Source: Gryllotalpicola protaetiae (GTDB taxonomy: Bacteria > Actinomycetota > Actinomycetes > Actinomycetales > Microbacteriaceae). From it: DNA of 64,000 nucleotides. The DNA lies in the NCBI RefSeq assembly GCF_003627055.1, contig NZ_CP032624.1:434001-498000 (forward strand). Reading direction: 5' to 3'. Both the position numbers and the translations under genes were made by a program. Of the stretch, positions 8,951 to 16,169 are shown one piece after another; the first letter of the stretch is position 1; each line of letters opens with the position of its first letter. Below the pieces are notes generated by a model. It saw only the letters and a list, made by a program, of their open reading frames with translations. It was not told the DNA's origin and did no database searches.

Positions 8951-10141
8951 TCAGAGATCGAGAACGGATGCCGCGAGCCCGAGCGCCGTCGTCATGCCGA
9001 TGCCGCTCGTGACCGAGACGGCGGTGACGCCGGGCGCGGGGCTCGCGACCAGATAGGGGCCTCGCGGGCTCGAGGCGTAGACGCCACGCCAACGCCGCCG
9101 GACCACGAGGTGGTCGGCGCCGAGCAGTTCCCGGAACTCGGCGAGCAGCAGCTCGTCGCTCGCCTCGTCTTCGAACGGCGTCTCGGTGAGGCTGTAGTGG
9201 TGGGTGTCGCCGAGCACCAGCCGGCCGGCGGCCCCGCTGTGCGACAGTCGCTGCGTGAACATCAGGTTCACGCCGTGCTCTCCGAGCGCGGGGGCCTCGC
9301 GGGCGAGCGCGTCGCGCAGCGCCTCCGCTGACTTCGTCTCGGCGAAGCCGTCGTAGCGCAGCAGCGAGGTTCCCGTGAAGACGCCGGGGTCGACGGTGAT
9401 GCCGGCCGGAGCATCCGCCTCGATCATGCGCAGGCGGCAGCGCACGACGCCGTGCTCTTCTGCGAGCGCCGGGAAGAAGCGGTCGACATCGTGGCCGACG
9501 GCGACGATGACGCGGTCCGCGGCCACGTCGCCTGCCGTGGTGACCACCCGGTCCGACTCGACGGCGAGCACGTTCGAGCGGTACCGGAACTCGACGCCGC
9601 GGCCCGCCAGGTGCGCGGCGAAGGCGGGGATCGCGGTCGGCGAGTCGACCCGCAGGTCAAGGCTCAGCCACGCTCCCCCGAGCGCGCCCGGGGCGTCGAA
9701 GCCGAGCCTGTCGGCGAGCTGCGCCGGGGTGAGTAGCACGTTGTCGTCGCTGCGCTCGCCGACGAACTCCTCGAGCACGGCGAGCTCCTCAGGGCGGCGG
9801 GCGATGACGGCTGTGCCGTGCGCGGCGACGGGGATGCCGGCATCCGCGCCGATCGTCAGCCATTCTTCGCGTGCCCGCAGCGCGTACTCGTAGACCAGCC
9901 CCGACTGCGCGGTCGTGCAGATGTGGCCGAAGTTGCGGATGCTGGCGCCGACCGCGAACTCATCGCGCTCGAGCACCACGACTCTGAGGCCGGCGCGCAC
10001 AGCGTGCCACGCGTGCGCGAGCCCGACGACGCCGGCGCCGACGACGGCGACGTCGAAACGGGCAGGCGGAACCGTGGGGGCTGGGGTCACGGATGCCACT
10101 GTGGCTGAGCGGCGACTGCGGATGCCAGGTCGGCGCGGCAC
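8951..10141 (-). CDS. FAD-dependent amine oxidoreductase of phosphonate catabolism (TIGR03364-like)
   Basis: A DAO-type flavoprotein with dinucleotide-binding motif VAVVGAGVVGLAHAW, then VVVLERDEFAVGASIRNFGH typical of the glycine/D-amino-acid oxidase superfamily. The TIGR03364-type branch recurs next to phosphonatase-like hydrolases and aminophosphonate transporters. Recent family knowledge has such enzymes oxidising 2-aminoethylphosphonate (or an N-methyl or hydroxylated form) to phosphonoacetaldehyde. The conserved fold starts near residue 28, so translation may begin at GTG 10099 rather than at 10141, removing 14 Arg/Pro-rich residues. It leads the importer operon and is divergent from the GntR gene. 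No PhnW transaminase is present. Confidence 0.82.
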   Translation of the reverse strand: MPRRPGIRSRRSATVASVTPAPTVPPARFDVAVVGAGVVGLAHAWHAVRAGLRVVVLERDEFAVGASIRNFGHICTTAQSGLVYEYALRAREEWLTIGADAGIPVAAHGTAVIARRPEELAVLEEFVGERSDDNVLLTPAQLADRLGFDAPGALGGAWLSLDLRVDSPTAIPAFAAHLAGRGVEFRYRSNVLAVESDRVVTTAGDVAADRVIVAVGHDVDRFFPALAEEHGVVRCRLRMIEADAPAGITVDPGVFTGTSLLRYDGFAETKSAEALRDALAREAPALGEHGVNLMFTQRLSHSGAAGRLVLGDTHHYSLTETPFEDEASDELLLAEFRELLGADHLVVRRRWRGVYASSPRGPYLVASPAPGVTAVSVTSGIGMTTALGLAASVLDL

Positions 10142-10197
10142 TTGTCATGAGAAGTTCAATCAGCCGGACCGGAAAAGTAACGGTAGGTGAACAGACC

Positions 10198-10210
10198 GTC
10201 GTATATCGAC
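10198..10210. promoter_or_regulatory. candidate GntR operator between divergent phosphonate genes
   Basis: The sequence GTCGTATATCGAC has GTCG/CGAC arms around TATAT and lies in the 103-base divergent gap. Size and symmetry resemble HutC/PhnF-type GntR operators, and the regulator gene starts 35 bases away. Only one clear copy is seen, so this is a suggestion. Confidence 0.35.
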
Positions 10211-10244
10211 TGGGTGCGGCGGATGTGGCACTTGTATTGAAACC

Positions 10245-11030
10245 GTGCGAGTGCCCCTACACGTGGTCGTCGCCGATGCCCTGCGCGAGCGGATCAGCTC
10301 GGGCGAGCTGGCTGTCGGCGCCCCGCTGCCCTCAGAGTCCGAGCTCGGAGCGAAATTCGGCGCGAGCCGCGGGCCGGTGCGCCAGGCGCTCGCCCAGCTG
10401 CGCAACGAGGGGCTCATCGAGACCAGCCAGGGCCGTGTGCCGACGGTGCTCGGCCGGCCGCTCGCGCACTCGATCGACGACTTCTTCTCGTTCAGCGCGT
10501 GGGTGCAGGCGACGGGCCGCACCCCCGGTCAGCACACCATCGAGCTCGCCTGGCGCGTGCCACCGGCTGACGTGGCCGCGAAGCTCCAGTTGGCGGCATC
10601 CGAGCGCGCGGTCGTGATCGTGCGCCGCCGTTCGATCGACGGGCTGCCCGCGATGCTCGAACGCAGCTGGTACATCTCGGAGGTCGGCCGGCAGCTGTTC
10701 GACTTCGACCCGGACGAGGGGTCGATCTTCGGCGCGCTCATCGAGCGCGGGGTGGCGCTCGACAGCGGCACGCACACGATCGACGCCGTCGCCGCCGACG
10801 CGATCGACGCCGAGCAGCTGGACGTCGCTGTCGGCACGCCCCTGCTGCGCGTCGAACGGCTGACCTCGTCGGCGGGCGGGCAGCTGCTCGAATACGCCGA
10901 CGACCGCTATCGCACCGATCGGGCGAAGCTCGCCATCCGCAACTCGCGCTCGACCTCCGCCGTCTCGCGGCCGAGCGTCGCGCGCCTCGCGTCGCTTTCC
11001 CCCGTTTCCTCAGAAGGAGTCACCGCATGA
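10245..11030 (+). CDS. GntR-family (HutC/PhnF-type) transcriptional regulator
   Basis: A 261-residue regulator. The N-terminal winged helix (about residues 1-70) carries the GntR signature: LRERISSGELAVGAPLPSESELGAKFGASRGPVRQAL. A UTRA-type ligand-binding domain follows (about 90-235), with LLRVERLTSSAGGQLLEYADDRYRTDRAKL being typical of HutC-subfamily effector domains. It is presumed to repress the phosphonate genes on both sides and respond to an aminophosphonate or its aldehyde. Its stop overlaps the start of the hydrolase as ATGA, so the two are co-translated. The GTG start at 10245 leaves almost no residues before the DNA-binding helix, which is normal for this family. Confidence 0.88.
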   Translation: MRVPLHVVVADALRERISSGELAVGAPLPSESELGAKFGASRGPVRQALAQLRNEGLIETSQGRVPTVLGRPLAHSIDDFFSFSAWVQATGRTPGQHTIELAWRVPPADVAAKLQLAASERAVVIVRRRSIDGLPAMLERSWYISEVGRQLFDFDPDEGSIFGALIERGVALDSGTHTIDAVAADAIDAEQLDVAVGTPLLRVERLTSSAGGQLLEYADDRYRTDRAKLAIRNSRSTSAVSRPSVARLASLSPVSSEGVTA

Positions 11031-11731
11031 CCATCCGCCTCGTCTCCCTCGACATGGCCGGCACGACGATCGCAGAGGCGGGCACCGTCTACGCCGTGCT
11101 GCGTTCGACGGTCGAGGAGGCCACCGGAAAGGCCATCGGCAACGAGCTGCTGTCGAAGTGGGGCGGCACGAGCAAGCACGCAGCGATCGGCGGTCTGCTC
11201 GATGCGCTCGGTGAGGCGCCGGATGCCGCACGGCAGGACGCGCTGTTCGAGGCGTTCCGGTCGACGCTGCGTGCCCGCTATCTGGCCGACAAGCCGACGA
11301 TCATCCCGGGTGTGCGCGAGGCGGTCGCGTCGCTGCGCGCATCCGGAGTCAAGGTTGCCCTGCAGACCGGGTACTCGCGCGACGTCGCGGAGCTGCTGCT
11401 CGAGATCGTCGGGTGGACGGTCGGTGGCCCCGACGCCGACATCGACGCGCTGACCACCTCGGACGAGGTTCCCGCCTCGCGCCCTGCGCCGTACCTGATC
11501 TTCCATGGCATGGAGGCGACCGGTGTCACCTCGGTCGCCGAGGTCCTCGTCGCGGGCGACACCGCCAACGACCTCGGCGCGGGCGTCGCCGCGGGCGCGC
11601 GCTATGTCGTCGGGGTGCTCACAGGCGCCTACACGGCGGAGCAGCTCGGCCGCTACCGCCACACCCACCTGCTCGGTTCCGTCGCCGACATACCGGCCCT
11701 CCTCGCCGCCGCCGGCGACCTCCCCGCCTGA
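11027..11731 (+). CDS. phosphonatase-like HAD hydrolase (TIGR03351-like)
   Basis: A 234-residue HAD-superfamily hydrolase related to phosphonoacetaldehyde hydrolase (PhnX), which cleaves the C-P bond to acetaldehyde and phosphate. The nucleophile is Asp9 in SLDMAGTT. The Lys in GGTSKHA (Lys50) lies where PhnX carries its Schiff-base Lys on the cap domain. Motif II is ALQTGYSRD and the metal-binding motif is VLVAGDTANDLGAG. Association with the FAD oxidoreductase and 2-AEP-type importer makes a phosphonate role likely. Whether Lys50 is truly the catalytic Lys needs a structural alignment; a beta-phosphoglucomutase-like role is less likely in this setting. Confidence 0.85.
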   Translation: MTIRLVSLDMAGTTIAEAGTVYAVLRSTVEEATGKAIGNELLSKWGGTSKHAAIGGLLDALGEAPDAARQDALFEAFRSTLRARYLADKPTIIPGVREAVASLRASGVKVALQTGYSRDVAELLLEIVGWTVGGPDADIDALTTSDEVPASRPAPYLIFHGMEATGVTSVAEVLVAGDTANDLGAGVAAGARYVVGVLTGAYTAEQLGRYRHTHLLGSVADIPALLAAAGDLPA

Positions 11732-11783
11732 CTCACCGTCGCGGCGCGTCCGGCGCCCAGGCACGCCCTCTACGATTGACGCC

Positions 11784-12605
11784 GTGACCAGCTCCACCCT
11801 GGTGCGCCCCGCACAGCGCACGCCGTTCGCCAGATACCGCCACTCCCTGTGGCTCCTGACGAAGCGCGACCTGTCGGTGCGCTACACGACGAACGCCCTC
11901 GGCTACGTGTGGTCGGTGCTCGACCCGCTGCTGATGTCGCTCATCTACTTCTTCGTGTTCGTCGTGGTGTTCAAGCGCGGCGACCACGCCGGCGAGGACC
12001 CGTACATCGTGTACCTGATGGCGGGCCTGCTGCCGTGGACCTGGTTCAACGGCGCGATCACCGACGCGGCGCGAGTGTTCGCGAAGGAATCGAAGCTCGT
12101 GCGCTCGGTGAGCCTGCCTCAGACGCTGTGGGTCGCGCGCATCGTGCTGTCGAAGGGCATCGAGTACGTGGCATCCCTCGCTGTGCTCGTGATCTTCGCC
12201 ATCCTCTTCCACGCGCCCGTCACCTGGTACGTGTTCTGGTTCCCCGTCGGGCTGATCCTGCAGGCGATCCTGGTCTACGGCATCGGCCTGATCGTCGCGC
12301 CGCTGACGGTCTTCTACAAGGATCTCGAACGCGCCATCCGACTGATCCTTCGTCTGTTCTTCTATGCGTCGGCGATTCTGTACTCGCCGACCCAGTGGCC
12401 GGAAGAGGTGCACGGGATCCCGGTGAGGGCGATTCTGCAGCTGAACCCGCTCACCGGCATCATGGGTCTCTACCGTTCGGCCTTCTGGCCGAAGGAGTTC
12501 AACGTGTTCCACGTCATCGTCTCAGCGGTCGGGTCACTCGTGATCCTCGGCATCGGGTTCCTCGTGTTCCGACGTTCGGTTCCCGCCGTGCTGAAGGAGA
12601 TGTGA
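11784..12605 (+). CDS. ABC-2 type exporter permease, teichoic acid/polysaccharide (TagG-like)
   Basis: A ~273-residue membrane subunit that exports a lipid-linked cell-wall polymer. TagG-family features are the N-terminal amphipathic KRDLSVRYTTNALGYVWSVLDPLLMSLIYFFVFVVVF and the ABC2 core with six helices (LLPWTWFNGAITDA; ILQLNPLTGIMGLYRS). I chose GTG 11784 because upstream in-frame codons overlap the previous gene in a shadow-like composition and TagG proteins begin at this point. The stop overlaps the ATPase start as TGATG. Together with the glycerophosphotransferase-type genes at 19.5-23.6 kb it suggests wall teichoic acid or a similar polymer. Confidence 0.85.
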   Translation: MTSSTLVRPAQRTPFARYRHSLWLLTKRDLSVRYTTNALGYVWSVLDPLLMSLIYFFVFVVVFKRGDHAGEDPYIVYLMAGLLPWTWFNGAITDAARVFAKESKLVRSVSLPQTLWVARIVLSKGIEYVASLAVLVIFAILFHAPVTWYVFWFPVGLILQAILVYGIGLIVAPLTVFYKDLERAIRLILRLFFYASAILYSPTQWPEEVHGIPVRAILQLNPLTGIMGLYRSAFWPKEFNVFHVIVSAVGSLVILGIGFLVFRRSVPAVLKEM

Positions 12606-13408
12606 TGGTCGCGGTCGAATCGACGCCCGTCGTGGGCACGGGCGGCAACGGCCACGTGATCGAGGTGGCCGGCCTCGGCATCCACTTCAAGCGCAACAAG
12701 CGGGCACGGCGGTCGTTCAAGGACCTCTTCGCCGGCCGTCGCCGCCGCGCCCGCCCCGATGAGTTCTGGGCGCTTCGGAACGTGTCGTTCGGCATCCGCC
12801 CCGGCGAAGCCATCGGGGTCGTCGGGCGCAACGGGCAGGGCAAATCGACGCTGCTCAAGCTGATCGCCGGCGTGCTGATCGCAGACGAGGGCACCGTCAC
12901 CGTGCGTGAGAACGTGGCGCCGCTGATCGAGATCACGGGCGGCTTCGTCGACGACCTGTCGGTGCGCGACAACGTGTACCTGACCGCGGGGCTGCACGGA
13001 ATGTCGAGGAAGCAGATCGACGCGAAGTTCGACGCGATCGTCGACTTCGCCGACATCCCGGGGTTCCTCGACACGCCCTACAAGCATCTGTCGTCGGGCA
13101 TGAAGGTGCGCATCGCGTTCAGCGTGATCACGTCGCTCGACGAGCCGATCCTGATCGTCGACGAGGTGCTCGCCGTCGGCGACAAGGCGTTCCGCGAGAA
13201 GTGCTATGGCCGCATCGAGACGTTGCTCGCGGAGGGGCGCACGCTGTTCTTCGTGTCGCACTCCGAGCGCGATCTGCGCCGTTTCTGCACGCGCGGGCTG
13301 TACCTGAAGAAGGGCGAGCTCGTGATGGACGGCCCGATCGACGACGTCATCAACCGCTACAACGCCGATTACGGCATGGGGTCGATCCCGCCGGTCATCG
13401 ACGCGTAG
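12605..13408 (+). CDS. ABC exporter ATPase, teichoic acid/polysaccharide (TagH-like)
   Basis: A ~267-residue ATPase of the TagH/RfbB group. It begins MVAVESTPVVGTGG and carries an Arg/Lys-rich insert ([29 protein letters not shown]) before the core, as in polysaccharide-exporter ATPases. Walker A is GRNGQGKST, the signature is HLSSGMKVRIAFSV, Walker B is ILIVDEVLAVGD and the switch His is in FFVSHSERD. The LSSGM signature and EVLAVGD are diagnostic of the O-antigen/teichoic-acid subfamily. The start is backed by GAAGGAG five bases upstream and a one-base overlap with the permease stop. It has no C-terminal sugar-binding extension. Confidence 0.9.
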   Translation: MVAVESTPVVGTGGNGHVIEVAGLGIHFKRNKRARRSFKDLFAGRRRRARPDEFWALRNVSFGIRPGEAIGVVGRNGQGKSTLLKLIAGVLIADEGTVTVRENVAPLIEITGGFVDDLSVRDNVYLTAGLHGMSRKQIDAKFDAIVDFADIPGFLDTPYKHLSSGMKVRIAFSVITSLDEPILIVDEVLAVGDKAFREKCYGRIETLLAEGRTLFFVSHSERDLRRFCTRGLYLKKGELVMDGPIDDVINRYNADYGMGSIPPVIDA

Positions 13409-13468
13409 CACTGCCGATCGGTGAGGAGCACGCCGCAGGCGCGCGTCTCTAGGCGATCGACGCGATGG

Positions 13469-14782
13469 TCACGGCGCAATTCGATGAGGGAACAGATTTG
13501 GTGCCGCCGGCAGCGATCGCAGGCGCGCGTCGCCCGGGTTCAGCGCCGCCGCGACGGCGACGCCCGAACGCAGTGCCGTCTCTTGCAGATCGGTGACGGT
13601 CGTGTAGTGGCCGGCGAAGTGCAGGCCCTCGTAGCCCTGCCACGCCTCGAGCTCGCGCGTCGCGTGCAGCGTCGCGGGGCTCAGCAACGGGTGCAGGAAC
13701 GTCTTCTCGGCAAGGATCTCGCTCGATTCGACCGGCCGCTGCGTCGCCCAGCTCTTGAACAGCTTCACCGGCTCACCCGTCGAGGGATTGGTGCGGAACG
13801 CGCCGAGCCAGATGGTCGCCTCGCACGTGTCGCCGTCGATGGCGGCGTTGTGCGAGCACCAGTCGCGCGTCTCTCGCGGCATGTAGATCGGGTCGGTGTG
13901 GATGATGAGACGCGCCGGGTAGTACTCGTGCCGGCCGAGGGTCTCGAGCAGTGCCTCGGGCACGCCGCGCAGGAACTCGCGGCTCGCGTGCGGCGGCGCG
14001 TTGACCATGACCTTCTCGTAGGGGCCGTGCCGGCCGTCTGGCGTCTCGACGAACCAGCCGCCGTCGATCTTCTCGAGCCTCGACACCGGCGCATCGACGT
14101 GCAGGCTCACGTTCTCGCAGCGGTCGAGCAGCAGCTGCAGGATGCCGCCCAGCCCGATGCGGGAGCAGTACGTCTTCGGCCGGTCGAGGATGCTGTCGGG
14201 GAAGATCCGCACGAAGAGCAGCAGGAAGGCGAGCAGCGACTGCCGCCTGACCGCCTCGACGCGGTAGCAGGTGAGCGAGGCGAGCCAGGGCAGCAGCACG
14301 TCGCGCGTGAATGACGCGCCGAGCGACAGCCCGTCGATCCACTCGCCGACGGTGACATCGGGCGACGGGTCCTCCGCTATGAACCGGCGGGCGGCCCGGG
14401 CGAAGCGCAACAGCCCGATCGCGTAGTGCGGGGTGCGCAACGCGTGGGAGGAGACGAAGCGCGGTGCGCGCGTGCGTGCGTCGAAGACCGAGAGCGTGCC
14501 GGGCATTGTGACGAGCACGTCGGCCGCGGCATCCGCCGCCCCGATCTCGCGCAGCAGCGACCAGTAGAGCGGGTGCGTGCGCGGGTTGAAGGACTCTGCG
14601 CCGATGTCGACGGCGACCTCGCCGCCGCCGTCGGGCACGAGGACCGTGGTCGCGTTGCCGCCCGGTGCGGGGCGCGCCTCGAACAGGTCGACCGCCCAGC
14701 CCGAGTCGCAGAAGTACGCGGTCGAGACGCCGCCCATGCCGGCGCCGATGACGGCGAGGCGGCGGGTCGGGCGTGAGGTCAC
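13469..14782 (-). CDS. FAD-dependent oxidoreductase, amine-oxidase fold
   Basis: A 437-residue flavoprotein. The ADP-binding loop is LAVIGAGMGGVSTAYF at residues 9-24, followed by DLFEARPAPGGNATTV, the second Gly-rich motif of the protoporphyrinogen/amine oxidase family. The C-terminal FAD motif appears as EGLHFAGHYTTVTDLQETALRSGVAVA. Members of this broad group (COG2907-like) include desaturases and uncharacterised enzymes, so no substrate is given. It is convergent with the TagGH operon across 60 bases and has no co-directional partner, which leaves its role open. Confidence 0.78.
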   Translation of the reverse strand: MTSRPTRRLAVIGAGMGGVSTAYFCDSGWAVDLFEARPAPGGNATTVLVPDGGGEVAVDIGAESFNPRTHPLYWSLLREIGAADAAADVLVTMPGTLSVFDARTRAPRFVSSHALRTPHYAIGLLRFARAARRFIAEDPSPDVTVGEWIDGLSLGASFTRDVLLPWLASLTCYRVEAVRRQSLLAFLLLFVRIFPDSILDRPKTYCSRIGLGGILQLLLDRCENVSLHVDAPVSRLEKIDGGWFVETPDGRHGPYEKVMVNAPPHASREFLRGVPEALLETLGRHEYYPARLIIHTDPIYMPRETRDWCSHNAAIDGDTCEATIWLGAFRTNPSTGEPVKLFKSWATQRPVESSEILAEKTFLHPLLSPATLHATRELEAWQGYEGLHFAGHYTTVTDLQETALRSGVAVAAALNPGDARLRSLPAAPNLFPHRIAP

Positions 14783-14914
14783 GCGCGCAGGCTAACAGCG
14801 AGAACGGCCTGTCTGGTACGCGTTCCGCGGCTCTTCCCCAGCACAGGCGGCGCGGCGGCTGCGTTGCTCGCATCTCGGTCAGGGGTGTCGGATGCCGCAT
14901 TTAGCGTGCCTCGC

Positions 14915-15193
14915 ATGTCAGACGTGCCCCTTGCCTATCCCGTCCCGTGGCTCTTTATCCGCGACCACGCCCCGACCTACGGACTGAAGAACGCGAGCCT
15001 CGAGACGCTGCGGCACGTGAGCTTCTCGCTCGTCGGGCCGGGTTCGCTGCCTGCGCACTTCCCGATGACCGTCAACGCCGGCGACACCGCCTGGCTGCCG
15101 ATCGAAGGCGACGACCTGGCGCGGTCGACGACACTCGTCGTCAGGTGGCGACGGCAGAATGACGATGAATACCTCTGGCGCTGCGTGTTCTAG
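14915..15193 (+). CDS. small hypothetical protein
   Basis: A 92-residue protein starting MSDVPLAYPVPWLFIRD; I prefer ATG 14915 over the upstream in-frame start at 14864 because the first 17 codons of the longer reading look non-coding. There is no signal peptide or membrane helix. Alternating hydrophobic residues (HVSFSLVGPG, TTLVVRWRRQNDDEYLWRCVF) suggest a small beta-sandwich. I do not recognise a family. Its 3' end overlaps the XRE gene on the other strand by four bases. Confidence 0.55.
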   Translation: MSDVPLAYPVPWLFIRDHAPTYGLKNASLETLRHVSFSLVGPGSLPAHFPMTVNAGDTAWLPIEGDDLARSTTLVVRWRRQNDDEYLWRCVF

Positions 15194-15504
15194 CGCTGCT
15201 GCGAGCGGCGCTTGCGCTCTTCGACGAACTCCGACGCGGTCAGCATGCGCTCCGCGCCAGGGATGTCGGTCTTCGTGAGGCCGGTGATGAGGGTGCCCGG
15301 GTCGACACCGAGCGCGTAGGCGATGCGCACCAGCGTCGTCAGCGAAGGGTTACCGAATCCGCGTTCGAGCACGCCGTAGCTCGTCACGTGCATGTCAGCG
15401 AGAACGGCCGCGTCCTCCTGGCTGATGCCCTTCTCGTGGCGGGCCGCCGCGATTCGAGACCCGACGATCTTCATCGCAGGCGACGGATTGCGGTTGGTCG
15501 GCAC
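15190..15504 (-). CDS. XRE-family helix-turn-helix regulator
   Basis: A 104-residue DNA-binding protein with a Cro/C1-type domain at about residues 14-72: IAAARHEKGISQEDAAVLADMHVTSYGVLERGFGNPSLTTLVRIAYALGVDPGTL. The short C-terminal tail is basic (EERKRRSQQR). Translation could also begin at Met11, just before the helix-turn-helix. It is divergent from the VapC-type module that follows and may regulate it, or be an independent lone regulator of the accessory patch. There are no effector domains. Confidence 0.85.
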   Translation of the reverse strand: MPTNRNPSPAMKIVGSRIAAARHEKGISQEDAAVLADMHVTSYGVLERGFGNPSLTTLVRIAYALGVDPGTLITGLTKTDIPGAERMLTASEFVEERKRRSQQR

Positions 15505-15562
15505 CCGTCATGTCTATGTGCCTCTATTCGAGGCATCCAGAGCGTGACTTCCTCAGGAATTT

Positions 15563-15753
15563 ATGCCTCTAGGTTTTGACCCTGCGATGAGCAGGCGTTT
15601 CTCGAGTTCGCTCGAGATTTCCGCCGAGAGACCGGCGGAGTCGACCTGGGCAAGTACATCCCACTGCGCGCAGTCGAGGAGAAGCCCAATCCGTTCCAGC
15701 ACGTCATCGACGAAGACAACGAACAGGTTGATGGCGGTGAACCGACGAATTGA
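15563..15753 (+). pseudogene. split antitoxin gene of the VapC-type module (single-base frameshift)
   Basis: ATG 15563 has an AGGA Shine-Dalgarno and starts MPLGFDPA, after which that frame turns into Ser/Arg-rich non-coding sequence. One frame over, from 15580, the DNA reads DEQAFLEFARDFRRETGGVD and continues GKYIPLRAVEEKPNPFQHV to a TGA at 15751-15753. That TGA overlaps the VapC TTG start, but this frame has no ATG, GTG or TTG of its own. Adding one base near 15585 joins both into one ~64-residue acidic protein (DPADEQAFLEF), typical antitoxin size. This is either a real frameshift, a sequencing error or a recoding site. I do not recognise the family of the joined protein. Confidence 0.55.
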
Positions 15754-16169
15754 TCGTCCTCGACACGAACACGCTGTCCGAGCTACTGGCACCCTCACCC
15801 GACCCCCGCGCTGCGGCGGTGATTGAGGAGCTTCTGCCCTCCGCCTACTTCACCGCGGTCACGGTGGCGGAGATAGCCGAGGGCGCCAAGCGGATGCCCA
15901 GAGGGCAGAAGCGCACTCGCATTGAGAGCCAGTTGTCGTCCCTCGTTGACGAGTTCAGCGCCTTCGCACTTCCTTTCACGCATCGGGAAGCCGACGACTT
16001 CGGGCGCATTCGGGCCGAACGATTCCGCATGGGACGGCCTGTCGGCGTGGCCGACGCCATGATCGCGGCGATCTGCGCGACTCGGGGCGCAACGCTGGTG
16101 ACCCGAAACGTACGCGACTCTGAACGGGTCGGCCTCGAACTCATCAACCCGTGGGACGCGGACCGATAA
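15750..16169 (+). CDS. PIN-domain ribonuclease toxin, VapC-like
   Basis: A 139-residue PIN-domain protein, expected to cleave RNA and be neutralised by a partner antitoxin. Acidic catalytic residues are visible: Asp5 in MIVLDTNTLSE, Glu in AVTVAEIAEGAKR, Asp in GVADAMIAAICA and the late TRNVRD motif. The start is a TTG overlapping the stop of the preceding small frame, the coupled layout typical of type II toxin-antitoxin pairs. All four acidic positions look intact, so the toxin is probably functional even though its antitoxin frame is broken here. Its end overlaps the MFS pseudogene tail on the other strand by 26 bases. Confidence 0.85.
   Translation: MIVLDTNTLSELLAPSPDPRAAAVIEELLPSAYFTAVTVAEIAEGAKRMPRGQKRTRIESQLSSLVDEFSAFALPFTHREADDFGRIRAERFRMGRPVGVADAMIAAICATRGATLVTRNVRDSERVGLELINPWDADR

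Noticed and set aside
11027-11731. Beta-phosphoglucomutase as the identity of the HAD hydrolase.
   Set aside because: The DMAGTT start, the Lys in the cap and the phosphonate-type neighbourhood fit phosphonatase-like enzymes better.
12605-13408. A longer TagH-like protein starting at 11849.
   Set aside because: The upstream codons overlap the permease gene in another frame and are Arg-rich; ATG 12605 has a Shine-Dalgarno and stop-start overlap.
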